From Tomocerus qinae (Eukaryota; Arthropoda; Collembola; Entomobryomorpha; Tomoceridae): a DNA stretch of 64,000 bases. The translations under genes and the position numbers were made by a program. The notes beneath the pieces were generated by a model. The model was not told the DNA's origin, searched no databases, and saw only the letters and a list, made by a program, of their open reading frames with translations. The DNA lies in contig CM034546.1 of the NCBI GenBank assembly GCA_020055645.1, positions 115,742,375 through 115,806,374 on the forward strand, read 5' to 3'. This document shows, piece by piece, positions 12,839 to 27,212 of the stretch (the first letter of the stretch is position 1; each line of letters begins with the position of its first letter).

Positions 12839-15800
12839 TCTGTTACGGCTTGCTGTAGGTTTTTATAGCTGTGAACATTGGATCTATATGGTACATGGAT
12901 CAACTGCTTTTATTTAGGCCTGCTAGAACCAACTCGTCGTGCCTTTGAATTGAAAAGCTTAGAATTGCCGATCCTTCTGTCACTCAAAATGAGAATTTCA
13001 ATATAACATACTAGACTGGTAGATGAAAACGATCTGACTGATGTCTATAAAAGCAGACTAAGCAGTTTGTTTCCATTCTTTTTGACTTTTTCATTCCCTT
13101 TGGTTGAATGTATTGAGTGAGTTGGGTTGACTTGAGTTTTACTTGACTCGGCTTACAAAGAATTCAAAGTTGACATGCTACACAACTTCTTCGACATACT
13201 CCGAACGCACTATACCTCCTTTCATTTTGTATATTATCAATAGAAATTCATTTTCTTTAGCGGATGTCTCAGTGAGTTAGTTCTGCTAAGCCTGAACTAG
13301 TATAAAGAAATATTCTGTGATATCCATTATGATGTGCTTACTATGTATATATATAAATAACCCTAGAAAGATCAGTATGTAGAGATGTAGTATGTGTATT
13401 TATGATGATGAAGGAATATGGACTTCAAGAGATAGAAAACGCAGTTAGTTAGTATTTTAAAAGGTAGAAAGAGGAGACTGTGTTATTGATGAGATATTAG
13501 TGTGAGACTTTAGTAAACTGCATATGACTTACATTAGTTAAGCTGAGGAGAGGAGAGCAGAGGATTTGGAACGCTGGGGTGTGCCAATCATATTTTGGAA
13601 AACTCTGCATGAATCCATCCATGAATAGGGAGGCAACCACATTTTCCTCCAATCCTCCTTTGAATTCTACAGAACATGCCTTGCCTTGGAAATGTATCCA
13701 AATCCAATCCAGCATCCAACAACAGAACTGTCGACTCAAAAGCAAAACCTAATGAATGAATGACGAGACAACTCAAGATGAGAACTGGCGAATGAACAGA
13801 TCTTTCATGCCATGCCATTCCGCTCCCTCGCATTACTTTAACAGGATAACCCACATAAGCATACAACTATTCTGTCAACAATCTTTCTTCTAAATTTACC
13901 ATTTACTTAACTATCAACTAATAACAGCAGTGAGCAGCTCATTTAAATTGTCCCTATTTGTTATAAACCCGTTAGCAGTAGTCATATACTATTGCGATTA
14001 CCAAATGCAAATTCATAGCGTTGCAATAAAATGGCAAAGCCCAATAACAGTCCATAATGGATTTACAAAGCCCACAAAGAAATGGTTCACTATATGATGT
14101 GAATTCAATTATAAATCCTTCGCCCTACTCTTGTAATTTGAATTCATTCAACCTGAGCAAGAAAAAATAGCACTTTTGTCTTAAGTCAATGCAATTCCAT
14201 TGCTGTACTAATGCATACAATTACTGAATAATACGGACCGTGAATACACACAGAGTTCTATACCTTGAAATGACCTTTGTAGGGCTATCTGTGTGTAGCC
14301 AGTAATCATTTGATCAGTGATTATCAGAAAAGCATCGAAACAGACCGCAGCAGTATAGCAGTGGCGAACAGAACAAAACACAACATTTGCCCACAGGGTT
14401 CCCAATTCTGATTCAGATCGAATCACTCTTTTATCTCCTTAGACATGTTCAGCGCACAGTTGTGCTTTAATGTAATGTAACTAAAAGAATATATGTAGAC
14501 AGTAGTCCTTGTACAAACATTATAAAGCAAAGCAAACATCCAAATACATCCGTACATGTTTTCCGTCCCTATAAATACACATCTAAATACACAACTAGTA
14601 ATTGAATTTTAACATAGAGTTTGCACATATCTTTACGAAATATTATTTTTTGACTCTTGGAGATAGTTAGGGCTGATGATGGACGAGAGAGCTGATTTTA
14701 TTTATCGTGAGCATTTCCACTGACATCACAACCCTTTCTTTATGGCTGTTTATTGAATCCTCTAACAACCATTTCATTCTATTATCCGTATCCGTCTCAC
14801 AACACACTATTTTCTATATACATTCATACTAACCTCCGTTTGCTCTTTTACTAGCTTTTATATTAGTACATGCATTGCAACTTAGTTTTATCTCACTATA
14901 GCACTTTACTGTTTACTCTCAGTTCAACTTGCACAGTTGCTGTGCTCCAGATTTGCACAAGTCATGCAGTGGTTCATATTTATTGGTAGCTAAAACGATA
15001 AACTAAGGCTACAACTATTAATGCACATCCTTAAATGCATTACACAGATAAAATATCGCACCTAACATGAACACTCATAAATAACAAACAGTATCTCTGC
15101 AGTAGTTCGACTACAACTCACATACATACAGTTATATCAAAATTATTTATAGATAGATCTCCGCTAGACTATCCTTAAGCCTTATCAATAGAAATCTGCA
15201 GACCTGAGCAAACTGAATTATTTTAAGTGAGCTGTTCTGTGGTGCTCTGTTGGTTCTATGTACCAAACTTGTCATGTCATTCCTATTGAATCATGTCCTG
15301 TGCATGTAGATTAGAAGGTTCAGGTTCATTACTGCCTATTAAAACCACCACATATATGTACATTAGCTTATTATTCCTGAAGTATTATTAGCATTATCCC
15401 TTTATTCATTTCGGGACCATTATACATAATAACCTTAACTAACTGAATTGGATTGCTCATCATAACTATCCACAAGCTAACTGAAATGAATCTTCTAACT
15501 GAACCACTAAATCTTTCTCTACTGAATTATCAAACCAAGCAGTTTGCCCAGGTTATTATATGATAATACTAAGTTACAGTTTCACTTGATTCTCTATTAG
15601 TCTCAGGATTCTTAACCTTCAAGAAAAAATCGATTGTTAATTTATTTCGTTACAATAGATCAATTAGATATCTTGACAATAATTACCCAGTACACATTAC
15701 GTGACAGTACACAATCGACATTTGTGAATACTTTATCTGCATCACTATTCCTGGAATCAATTTATTGTTAGTCAATATATATAGTTGAAGGAAATAGTAA

Positions 15801-17763
15801 TTGCCCCAAAATAATGTTTTAACCCTCCATATTATTACAATGGACGAAGCAACATCTTGTTAATAAAATTAGTCTTAAAATGTGTATATACCCTGCCCTG
15901 GTATTTAATATTTCAGGTTAAAATAAGTATCCAATTCCTTTGAGCTTGTACAGTATGATATTTTCTTTTATGATTACAGCTTCCCACCAGACGCACTTTT
16001 GCAATATTTAATAGTGTGCTAATGTAAGTTGTTACGGTAGGTAGGTAGGAGTGAAAAATTGTGAGTATATATAATTTAAAGCAGTGCGTAGAGAAGTAAG
16101 TATAAGAGTGTGAAGAGAAAGCAGTGGGAAGAAGAGCCATGGCCGAAGTGTAAGAGCAAGTTGAATAAAGAATGTCCCTTTTGGAGTTTGAATGACAGAT
16201 ATTGTCCGAGATGTTGGAAGAGGAGAGGAGAGCGTATAGAGAAGAGAAGAGCGAGAACAGTGGCAGAGTGAAGAGAATCCATTAATCAGACTATCGAATA
16301 ATCCACTGACACAAATAAGCACCCCTTGGCCCCGCAGCTATTGTGTACCTCCTGCTGTGACCCGTGTGCATAATTCCTTTGCTCAAATACACTACTACCA
16401 TAAGCAATCCTGTTATGATGTTACTCCAGTCTCCATCCGTCACAAACATTATATTGCACAGATGTCTACAGTATCCGAACATTGCATCCACATCCTTACA
16501 CTTTCCTAGAATGAGAAGCAAAAGCCCAATTGAAATTCAAAAAGCTGTATACCTTGACTTAGGCTGATGTGTCTAGCTCCGAATAATTTAAGTATCTTAT
16601 GCTGAAAAGCCATAGGATGAGATGAATTGCTTATGTTCTGTCGTGTCACTCATTATTGGCCAGGACAACGACGGAATAGACTCTGTCCGAATTCCTGACT
16701 CAACTCCCGTTTCTAGTATACATGAATGTGTGGTAAAACTGAATCTTTTAGCCCTATACTCTGGCTGACAGCTAAAAGTTAATTCGAGCACGTAGTAGAA
16801 TTTCATAGGAAACAATGCCTATTCACTGCTAGATTGCAATATGTACATTTAGAGGAGGACATAATTTGAATAAAGAAATACCACACAAATTTACAACCCT
16901 TTCCTAGTCCTTTTTGCTCTGGTGCACTGAAATATAATCAGAGATTCTATTGGTAGATGCCATGTCAATATAAGGGAGAGAATAATTGAGGAATGCTAGC
17001 CAAAAGTCGAAAGTCATTATGTCATGCTAGTTCATTCACTTGTACCATGAAAATATGTAGCAATCATTATTTTATAAGTCATAGGAAGAGCAGATTCCAG
17101 ATTATCTCTAATATCTACAGGCTCAGAGTAAACTAAACAGATATACAGACTTCATATCAGAAGCGCACTTAAAGTAATGTAGTAATTGAGTAGATTTATT
17201 AGCTGCCATAGCATGCCTGCCAGTAGCATTGTATTTTATTGCAGTATTCTAAGTATATAAACAGGAATGAAAAGGAAATCAAAGGGATTGAATTAAAGAT
17301 TCCTCACGTAGCTCACATCACAAAACAATAAAGTGGTAGACAGACACACGTGGGTATCAATGCAGTAGTTTGTGACTACATGCACAAGTAATTTGAGTCG
17401 ATCATTGATTTTCCACGCTTTTTACGGAAGAGGGGCAAGGGAAAATAAGAAAAAGCAAAGTAGCTAATCTACCTGCTGTTGATACTCAGATGAGTTGTGC
17501 ATAGATAATTTACATTAATCTACTTCTAATCTGCGTTGCATACTAAATAGTCACTATAGCAGGACATGTGCACAGTAAACCGAAATAGTACGCAATACAT
17601 GCACTTAGAGATATCGGATCACTATATACAAATTTCATGCATAAATGCAAACTTGAGGTAGAGTAATACATACAACACATAATATACATTACGTTATTGC
17701 GTAGGTATGTAATAAATAAATAAATATTACCCATGTTGGAAGCAGAGACGATTATTATATAAA
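12839..17763. other. Noncoding interval
   Basis: No supported gene. Less AT-rich patches occur at about 13480-13870 and 16010-16560. Motifs TTGACTTGAG and TTACTTGACTCGG occur near 13125-13150. No transposon ends or tandem arrays noticed. Confidence 0.4.
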
Positions 17764-18097
17764 TGTTGTAGGCGGAGAGGGAAAGGTTACTGGGAGGGAT
17801 ATAATGTCCCTCTCCGACTAGGCAGGGAGAGATAGCTCTGTACCGCTAGCGGTACCGAGCCATGAGGTTTCCGACTGGGAGGGATATGTCGTAAAGGATT
17901 GATATGAATGATTCTATGTGTATAAGTGCCACAAATGTCGCAGATTTTAGGTTACTCTTATATTTATTCATTGTAATCATTATTTTCTATAATATTCATA
18001 AATATTAAGTATATTGCACTTTTTGAATCAGTCATAATAAAATCATAAATTATTAAGTCAAGATTGACAGTCAAATAGTTAAGTATGTTACGCTGCT
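17764..18097 (+). repeat. Left terminal inverted repeat of the long-TIR element
   Basis: It starts TGTTGTAGGCGGAGAGGG and ends AAGTATGTTACGCTGCT. It includes the GTACCGCTAGCGGTAC palindrome flanked by GC-rich GGGAGGGATAT blocks. Confidence 0.95.
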
Positions 18098-18256
18098 TAA
18101 GTGTTAAGTTTGTTGGCAGTAGTCTCAGTTTAACAGCTTGTCCGAGTATCACTTTTAGTAAGGTTTACATTTACTATATGAAGAGCCATAGCGGTTGCTG
18201 TTATGTGGGAAGTCAGGGAAGTGAGTTCCATTCAAAGCTTTTTCAATTAAGACAAA

Positions 18257-18445
18257 ATGGAATTTCCACATTATGTTTTAGATTTTTTGGAAACAAATAA
18301 ACGAACTGACCAATTCCCAAGTGACACCAATTACGATATATTAGTAAATATTATAAAGTTATGTCCATGTAAAAAGAATGATATACACTGTGGTACTAAA
18401 TGCCACAACGGCAGCAGCCGTTCTTGCAAAAATTTAAATAATTGA
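18257..18445 (+). CDS. Small cysteine-rich ORF in the core of the long-TIR element
   Basis: A 62-codon ORF starting MEFPHYVLDFLETNK that fills most of the second half of the element core and ends before the right TIR. Its C-terminal third carries LCPCKKNDIHCGTKC and later SCKN. This spacing (C-x-C-x6-C-x3-C-x7-C-x-N) recalls the second half of tesmin/TSO1-like CXC cysteine clusters, which also occur in some transposon proteins. It could be the remnant of a transposon protein, most of which has been lost, or a captured host exon. Codon use does not stand out. The family resemblance is from memory of the pattern only, so function is not claimed. Confidence 0.35.
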   Translation: MEFPHYVLDFLETNKRTDQFPSDTNYDILVNIIKLCPCKKNDIHCGTKCHNGSSRSCKNLNN

Positions 18446-18484
18446 ACTCCTGGCTTTGGAAAAATATCAATTATTAATAATTAT

Positions 18485-18818
18485 AGCAGCGTAACATACT
18501 TAACTATTTGACTGTCAATCTTGACTTAATAATTTATGATTTTATTATGACTGATTCAAAAAGTGCAATATACTTAATATTTATGAATATTATAGAAAAT
18601 AATGATTACAATGAATAAATATAAGAGTAACCTAAAATCTGCGACATTTGTGGCACTTATACACATAGAATCATTCATATCAATCCTTTACGACATATCC
18701 CTCCCAGTCGGAAACCTCATGGCTCGGTACCGCTAGCGGTACAGAGCTATCTCTCCCTGCCTAGTCGGAGAGGGACATTATATCCCTCCCAGTAACCTTT
18801 CCCTCCCCGCCTACAACA
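18485..18818 (-). repeat. Right terminal inverted repeat of the long-TIR element
   Basis: Inverted copy of the left repeat over its whole length, from AGCAGCGTAACATACTT to CCCCGCCTACAACA. Confidence 0.95.
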
Positions 18819-21800
18819 TATACATATGTATGCTAAGGTTGGTATGCGAATGTGCCATTTCTTAGGAAGACGAGTTGATTCCAGTTGATTATTAAGAAGT
18901 GAGTGAGGCAAATTACGAGAGGCATTCCGCTCTATTGTGTTTTTACTTGGTTATTAATACCGGGGAGGATAGGACGAAGCACATCGAAGCAGTTTCTGTG
19001 TTGGTGGCATCGTTTCATGTTGCTCTTCTCTGTTATTTCATTTTATTTTATGTTAGATCGTTGAGAGGAGCTCCTAACACGGGTAGTGAGTGATATGATA
19101 TGTTATGGGTGGTAATAATCTAATGTAATGGGCTATAAGGTAATTCTTATGGTAATTGTAATGGTAATCGATAGGCAGTATTTTACTCTTAATGGGGCTG
19201 ACTACAGGATTATATTCTCTTGACTTGACTTCACTTACTTACACCCTACCCTACCACTCTACCTTTACTCAGACTCACTGAGGTCTGACAATGAGCCAGC
19301 TGAGTACCTGCTACACCTCCTTGTCCAACTATCTACAAGACGACCTCACCAACATTATATTAATATACCCTCCTATAATATTATTACTGCAAGACCACTT
19401 TAATACTACTCCTTCCCCTCTATACTCCTACCTAAACCTCCGGCGCCAATCTACTCTACATGTCTACTCTTCATAATTCTAACTCTTTACGCATAACATA
19501 TCAAAAAGAATTTTTCTTGTCATTGATTCCATTTCTATTGAGCAACCCAGGCATAGCATTAGAATTCTATTAGGTAGTTGTAGCATTTGTTTCTCTTGTA
19601 TTTGTATTTGTAGTAGCTTAAGAACCAGAAGTCAAGTACAACATAACGATTTGTTTTTCGTAAGTACTCAATAAATTAGTTTGGAAAAATCCCTGCTGAT
19701 GTCCATGTGAGATATGGGCTAATGTATAGCTACGGATTTGAATGTGCAATTGGGCTTAGCAAATGATGATGTTTGTTGGCAGAGTTCTGTTCCCCCAAAT
19801 CAATATTCTCCATACGAAAAATCTTTATCAGAAATTACATAGCTCAGCAAGTCTTCTTAATACTATGTAATCATTATTGCATTTCTCTGCATCTACGAAC
19901 ATGAATCATGGAATACCTAAATAATTGTTTGTGTATGCACTAAATACAATATTTTTCTTACATGCACAAAACTTATTCTAAAGCTATTGAACTGATATCA
20001 CAGTTCATAGGCCTATTTGTCGAATGACTATTCTCCTACACAGAATTGTCAATGTGCATAGACGAAAGAAATGGATCTAGATTTCATAAGTAAACCTCAT
20101 CGTAGAAAATCTGTTCAATAGAGACTTTAATAATAATCTTTGGTAACATAATAAGGCAAACTATGCCATGGTAAGCCAAAGGAAATGTAGTAATGCTCAT
20201 AGTATTGCATACAGAGCGGTATGTGTATATGGTTTGGTTTTTCTTGATACGATACCTTCAAACTTCACTTGAGTCAGTCAAAGAAATGAAAGCTCTCGAG
20301 CGAGAATGACGAATGATGTGCACGCAAAACTTTGGGTCGCAACCAGAAAAAATTTCCTCTACCACTCAACTCGAGTCTGAGGACTCACAGGGCAAAAGCA
20401 AACCATTCCAGGCCATAGCATAGCATGCCGTACTCGCCAGAAGGAAAAAGAACAGCCTGCTCTGGAAATAATATTAATGCATATACAAAAGTATTATATG
20501 TACACAATATAGTAGGATAAATATTCTTTAGTATTATTATTAGTTGTTTGGTTGCTTTCGGGTTGTCTTTATATGATAGTGAGATATAGGAACTTGTGTC
20601 GTAGTAACAACATGGCCTGGCGAACTTGCTTTGAAGGAACGGAAGAGTAGAACACCCAGTTGCCATCATCATCGTCACTCTCTGTAAGTTGCGTATTTGG
20701 TTCGTCCAACCCCATCCTAAGTACATAGAGCAATCAAATCACTATGAATTATGCTTTTCTATGTATAATGAGTCATTGCAATCGAGACCTAAGTGCTTTA
20801 CCTATGTACAAATAAGATATAATAATAAGTAGTACTTGCCTACATCAATCAGACACAGGGTGGAATAATGTACATAATAAGTGCTCGTTTGACCAAGTGG
20901 ACTGAAAGAATAAAACCACTCGCTCTCCAGTTGAGAGTTGAGACAAGAACAAACCACTCGACTGCAGAGCCAGTCCAATCAACTTGCATTTTTCTTCCAT
21001 GGTCAAGTCATGTATAATCGTCGTGGTATGGCAAGGCTTATTATTAGCGGTTAACTTATTTGCATTACCAGACAGTAGCAGAGCAAGGGTGAGATGCATG
21101 CACAACTTATGTAAAATGCTATATAATCTAATCTAAGGTTTGTGTACTACTAAGTTATGTATCGTGTACTACTTATCCAAGACGTTTCGAGAATATCAAC
21201 TTTTATTATCATAACTCCAACTATTGCTCTCGAGATATGTATTTTATTATTTAATATCATATTATATGATACGCGAGAACAAGCTGTTTGTCAGACTCTC
21301 CACAGACTTAATGAGGAATCTTAACTTTTATTGTTGAGCTTTGAGGTTGACTTGTGTTCGGATGTGTAGAGTGCAGAGACAGGCCAGATAAATACAAAAA
21401 ACACTGGGAAAAGAAAAAGTCTTGTTGCAGAGACTGGCAAAGTGAGACGAGACAAGAGAACGGAAAACAAGAAAATTCCCTTAAACAAAAATGTTAACCT
21501 GCCTTCGACATGAAAAAGGTGGGAGAAAATCCTAGTGTTGATTAGATGCATTTCAACAATAGCTAACATCGTATTAATACAATACTCTCCATCCGACCTG
21601 CCTGTTCTCAGACTTACTTTCTTTTTATTAAGTGTGTTTCCTATTTTTACATATTTGCTTTTACAATATGGTCCAATATTTTTTAGGAAGCTCAGTATCA
21701 AAAATCTCATTTTTACATACAGTCCCCCACCGCTTTGAAACCAACGGACTACATAATTTACAGATATTATAATAACCAGTCACCATTTTTAACACTCAGT

Positions 21801-24800
21801 ATATGACTTATGGCTATTGTACCACATATATTACATTGCCACCTGCTACAATTATCATTATGCATAATGCATTATCCCTGTCCATGTTTCCTTTAATATC
21901 AACATATTTCTTATACCTATTTTTCCAACTCCAGTGTCATTAGCCCTGTTATACATGTAGTAATTGACAATAGACAACCTACTGCGTATCTCAATATCAT
22001 TCTAAAAACAACATAAACAGTAATATCATAATGCATTCATAATGTTTTTCGTACTTCACACATCCAAACTGTATTATCCACTTCCGACGAAAAATTCAAG
22101 CAACAGTTGCAATTTTCCTGTGCAGCAAAAGCAAACAACTGCAATAATATTAATATTTATACGTGCATAATAGCTTAATAATTTATTTCACTAGTTTTGA
22201 AACATTCCATCTACAATAATACGAACAAGATTTATTTCAACTTAGTGATAAATTATATTTAGTGTTGAGTATTTATTCACAATGATAAAAATTTTGTATT
22301 TACACGCTATTCACTTCGAATCTGAAATTATAAGACTAATATTAATTTTAACTTAGTAATATATTATTTTTGGTGTTGTAGTATTTAATTTCTGTATTTA
22401 TTCCAATAATGTATTGAATTTATTCGTTTGATAGGTTTTGAAGGAATGTGATTTGGGTTGAAACTGGGAGATGGCCGTTAGGTTAGTGTAGGAGTTGGGT
22501 TGTAGTATTGGTAGTATTAGTATTGAGTAGGTATTTGAAAAGGAGGTATCTGTTTCTTTGTCGTAAATGAGACGAAGAAAACGGAGAAATAATGAAGGGG
22601 GCTAATGTGGAATTTATTCGTAGGATCTCTCCTTTCATATGCGATTTCTGTCTCGGCCGAGAAGCCGTCAAGATGTGGCGAAACGAAGGGAAGATTAATG
22701 TGATAAGTTTGGATGCTCTTCTCTCTTCGTCTATTCCGTCCTTCGTTGGGTTCACTTGACGTGACAGTCTTTAAGCAATACACTACGTAATACTTGTGCT
22801 CTGCTGATATTAAAACAGCTGAAGCAAACTTATTACAGCACCACGGAGTATTATACTCATCAGATGCATATAGCCAAGGATATTATATTTAGCAGACTTG
22901 TTTGGCCTGGCTGTCCTGTCGGCTCTGACGATACGATGAGAGAAGCTACGATTAGCTCCGGGCTCCGATGCTTCAGATTCAGTTACATCCTATATCATCA
23001 CTATACTGAATAGTCACTCTGGCATCAAGGATACATTACATACAATATCACTGACGAATATTTTCTTAGCCATGGCCAACTGTACACAAATGCTCCTATT
23101 ATTTCTGTACCTAAATACTACGGACTTCCCTAAACACCCAAAAAAATGCATTGGATTACACATTGACTGTTTCGTTATACATGTATTGAGAGAATCTTTT
23201 TTTCTGCTCACTCACGGCGTGTTGTGTTGCTTTAGACTTTTCCTTTCCAGTTTCCGCTGCCTTGACTTGACTCATAGTCTGTCTCACTCCGCCTTTTCTC
23301 TGGCTTCACTTCGATATTTCTATTTCAGTTGAGATCATGAGAAAATGTCGCATGTTTGTCACTGTGACTAATTCAAAGCACCCGACTAAAAATTTTTAAG
23401 AACTTATTGTTAGCTTCGAGCTGTCACTCCTCATATACTATATTTCTATTCTACTACTACAAAAACTAGCGTCTTTGTTAACATTTATTATTTCTTATCA
23501 TATTTGTACAGTAAGCATGAGACAGATGTATCAGACCTGACGTACAGTTTTGTCCTCTTTTCAATGAAATACTAAATACTATAATATTATCCAAGGTTGG
23601 TTGCTTTCTATATATTCTGAGTACTAGTACTTCGAGCTAAATATTTTGCATGCATTTATAAGTAGCAGTTGTGTTCAAAATGCATATCTACGGATATTTT
23701 AGTGAAGACGCTTTCTAACAATAAGTTTAGATGATAATGATAAGGCATACCTCTCAAGCACATGCTCTTGCATATATATTTCGATTTTGATGAGATTAAG
23801 ATTTTGTAATCGCGAAACGAATTGCATAACACCTTGTGCTTTAAATTAATAGTAAGAATCATGGAATACGAATTAGATAATAATATTAACTCCCAAATAA
23901 AGGAAACCGTCGTGGGTTTGTAAGTACGTAAAGAGTGTATAAACAAATTCAAAAGATTAAGAAATTAGAAGGGCTTCATTCTTCATAGATTCATAGTATA
24001 CATAATATAAATCTTACGTGTAATATTACAATTGAAGACGTAGTAGCAACTTTCATATTGGTTAAGGTACTATACTACTAAGAATAGTATTGCGCAAGAA
24101 ATTTTGTTAATTTCTTAGTAGAAGGTAGGGTGACTAGTATTTCATAAAGTATATCGTCGTATATGGTAGGAGATATTATAATAAGATGAACAGTAAGTAA
24201 ACGAAACGTAGCTGTCTGATTTCATACACTTTAAGCGAAAAGAGAAGAATTTCTTATGCTCCGTCACGACTTCCATTTGGTTGACAAACACGGCGACAGG
24301 ACGGAAAGGCAAGACATGGTAGATGACAAGGCAGAAGATGAGCTCTCGTCCTCCTACTATCACTGTACACATGACTCTTCTACAAAAACCAGATGATTTT
24401 ACGTGAATTGATGGTTTTCATAATTTTTCTCTTAATATGGCAGCAGTGTGTTGGGCACAAGAGACTCACAACCTCCTTGGCCTGGATTCTAGAACAAAAT
24501 CACTCAACTTTGATTTTTGAACTTTATAGATAATTCTTTATTTTTGGAAAATATTCTACTAAGGAAAGTGCATGTGTATTCGTTACTGGGATCTTCAAGT
24601 GTAAAAACTTGAATTTTACATGGTCGTTAATGATTAGAATCTACTATGAACACTGCAGGCGGGGAGAAGAGATCATAGTCATTGTATGTAGCAATACGGG
24701 TTTGTCTTTCATTATGCTAGTGTCTGGATAGGTAGTCAACACTCTAATTGAAAGAGTATCTGTGAGATGCCAATTATTTTAAATGGGCTATTAATGATGT

Positions 24801-25980
24801 GCTTGCCGCATGTAAAGATAAGATATCTCATCCCCCTACCAATTGGCTTTGTGCTTTAGACAAATTGTTTCGTGTTAGATTCTATATTAGAATTATCATC
24901 ATACAGAAACTACACTCTGAATCCAATTATAATTTATGGTATAAATAGATAAGTTGCCTATTGCTTAATAACCATAGGTGTAGTGGTTTTAAACCAGGAT
25001 AATTTTTAAGAACTCAAATGTTTGCAAAAAGATAAATGTTAAAAATTCTATAATTAATTAGATAACATTTGCAATCACGTTTTATACCTAGATAAGTGTA
25101 CTGACTGTGACTGCTCCCAAAAATATGTATTTTTTAACCCCAAGCAATGCGTTTGTGTACTTTTACCATGTTCAGCTGTTTTCGTTTCTTGCACCTTGCA
25201 CTAGTCATTCTATTTTCGTATCATCAATGTTACTGTTCAACACAGCATTGAATTGAATCTGCTGCAGACTATTGTGGGAGACTATTTTTAGGATTATGTT
25301 ATACAATAAAATGTCAAGTATTAGAAGAACAAATCTGGGAAAGTTTCAAGTCTTAAGTTGGTACAGATAGAATGAATACTTAAAGAACTATGATTATCTA
25401 CGAATATCCAAAGAATTCATGCTTTTTCACTGTCACAGGTGAAAATTACACGTTAGAGAGTTACATAATTAATCTGTATTGTCTATCGGCGCCTCTGGTT
25501 CCTCATCCGAAAGTCTGGCTTTGGTTGCATGCACTTGTATTGCTGATTGTTATTGTACACATGATATAAGCTGGGCAAGTCTATGTTAAATAAATAGCGG
25601 CTGATCCTTTGATCTCATCAGTTTCTCATATCACATAATCACACAGAGAGTAGTAGACATATCTCTTTTGCTATTATGCAAGTGACTAATATGCAGTTAC
25701 GGTTTGTTTGAACAACGATACCTATGTATATGAACTGGTAATAGAATAACATTCAGGCCAAAGTAAGTAGTAAGATGCATACTTGTGTAATTGTATTCAA
25801 CCAAAAAGCCTAACTGTGGTGATCCTGAGCCTAAAGATATTATAATGAATACGCTATTCTACTTTGTGACGGTGTGCAGTCTAGTGTAATGTATTCTTTA
25901 ACTCTTTTTGTTTGCTTTTCAGATATCTTCCTTCTATTCTTACTAAGAATAATCTATTCAGCAGGTCCTTCTTTAATGCA
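18819..25980. other. Noncoding interval between the long-TIR and BEL/Pao elements
   Basis: No supported gene; ORFs of up to 129 codons here show no recognisable domain. Less AT-rich patches are at about 20280-21110 and 22440-23340. TTGACTTGACTTCACTT is at 19220-19236 and TTGACTTGAC at 23262-23271. No clear transposon ends. Confidence 0.4.
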
Positions 25981-27090
25981 TGTTTTGGGCTGTAGCAAAG
26001 AATTGGAAAAAGGATTAGTGGTCTAATAATGATTAGATGAGATTCAAAATGTTGAATGAAATGATGTTGTAAGTTATGGCGAAATGAGCTTGAGTGAGAT
26101 AAATGAAGCTATGAACTCAAATACTGACTACAACAATAGAATGCAATTGACTCTAAGTAAAACGAGTAATGAGAATCAAAACGACAAGTAAATGAAATAA
26201 TCAATAATTCGGAAACAAGAAAGTTCTAGTCAGGATAATTTAATTCAAGTAAAAAGACGACAAGAGTTCCTGACTAGTCTGACCGAATGCTCACGTAAGA
26301 TTAAAGAGATCGCATTGAATTACATTGACATGGGTCCTATATATAGACAATTGAAACACATTGGAAGGATACAACAGAAAGCTACATGAATGCGTAATTA
26401 GGGACGCCATGAATACAAAATTAAGTTCTAGAAAGTTCGGTAAGAGATTAGTATACACGAGTCAATATATAACATCTTAACTAATACAAGTAAGTCCATA
26501 TAACACAAAGAGGTCAAATACATACAATAAAAGTGTACAAATCCTGACATTGGGGATTAAGATAGTGATTTTCTTACATTAATTAACATAATGTCTGGAC
26601 ACGAAAGTACACGAATATGAAACACATCATAAAATACATTACATTACATGGATAGAGTTCATTGTATCGTACTCTATGTATGAGATGGTCTCCACACTCA
26701 TATGATGGTCTCCACACTCATATGATGGTCTCCACACTCATATGATGGTCTCCACACTCATATGATGGTCTCCGCATTTATAACATGATACAAGAATTCA
26801 CATTAAATATTATACGGTCTGAACATAGAATAACACACATTAGTTAAGCTTACACAATACGTTAAATACTAGAATAAGTCATACGATATCAAATAATGTT
26901 GTCGCCTTACATGTTATTAATAGTCGCCTAAACAAATTAGCACATTTTACAAGTAAATTTAGTCAGTTCACATATAAGAGAATACAACAAACAATATTTA
27001 GACACAGGAATGGCGGTTTTCCTATCCAAAACTTAAAACTACACTACAAATCAACATTTTCCCATATAACATTAAAAACCCGCCCGAACA
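25981..27090 (-). repeat. 3' LTR of the BEL/Pao element
   Basis: Second LTR copy, identical in length (1110 bp) to the 5' LTR. The outer end abuts the ATGCA target duplication. Just inside it, the sense strand reads AAGGCGGGCTGTA, a short purine-rich stretch in the place of the polypurine tract. Confidence 0.95.
26684..26783. repeat. 20-bp tandem repeat inside the 3' LTR
   Basis: Four exact head-to-tail copies of GATGGTCTCCACACTCATAT and a fifth diverged one. The same array is at about 30930-31029 in the other LTR with the same copy number. It may be an LTR regulatory repeat; this is inference. Confidence 0.9.
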
Positions 27091-27212
27091 TACAGCCCGC
27101 CTTGAAATATCAAATTTCAACACATTTATATCTTAAACAATTGGTAAAATACATACTTTGGTAATCGGACGTTGAAGTTCTCCCGTTGACGTCTTGATGG
27201 TTCTTACTCTCG

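Larger units (their letters stand above)
17764..18818. mobile_element. Long-TIR DNA element (334-bp inverted repeats)
   Basis: Terminal inverted repeats at 17764-18097 and 18485-18818 are 334 bp each and differ by about one base by eye, around a 387-bp core. The termini read TGTTGTAGGCGG and CCGCCTACAACA. Each TIR has a GC-rich outer part with the perfect palindrome GTACCGCTAGCGGTAC (17840-17855 and 18727-18742) and an AT-rich inner part. Near identity of the TIRs suggests recent insertion or gene conversion. Flanks are TA-rich (TATAAA on the left, TATACA on the right) and a target duplication cannot be fixed. The core encodes a small cysteine-rich ORF but no full transposase, so it is presumably non-autonomous. 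Superfamily unassigned. Confidence 0.9.

Noticed and set aside
21321-21710. 129-codon ORF
   Set aside because: No domain, hydrophobic residues from AT-rich codons, and isolated from other coding signals.
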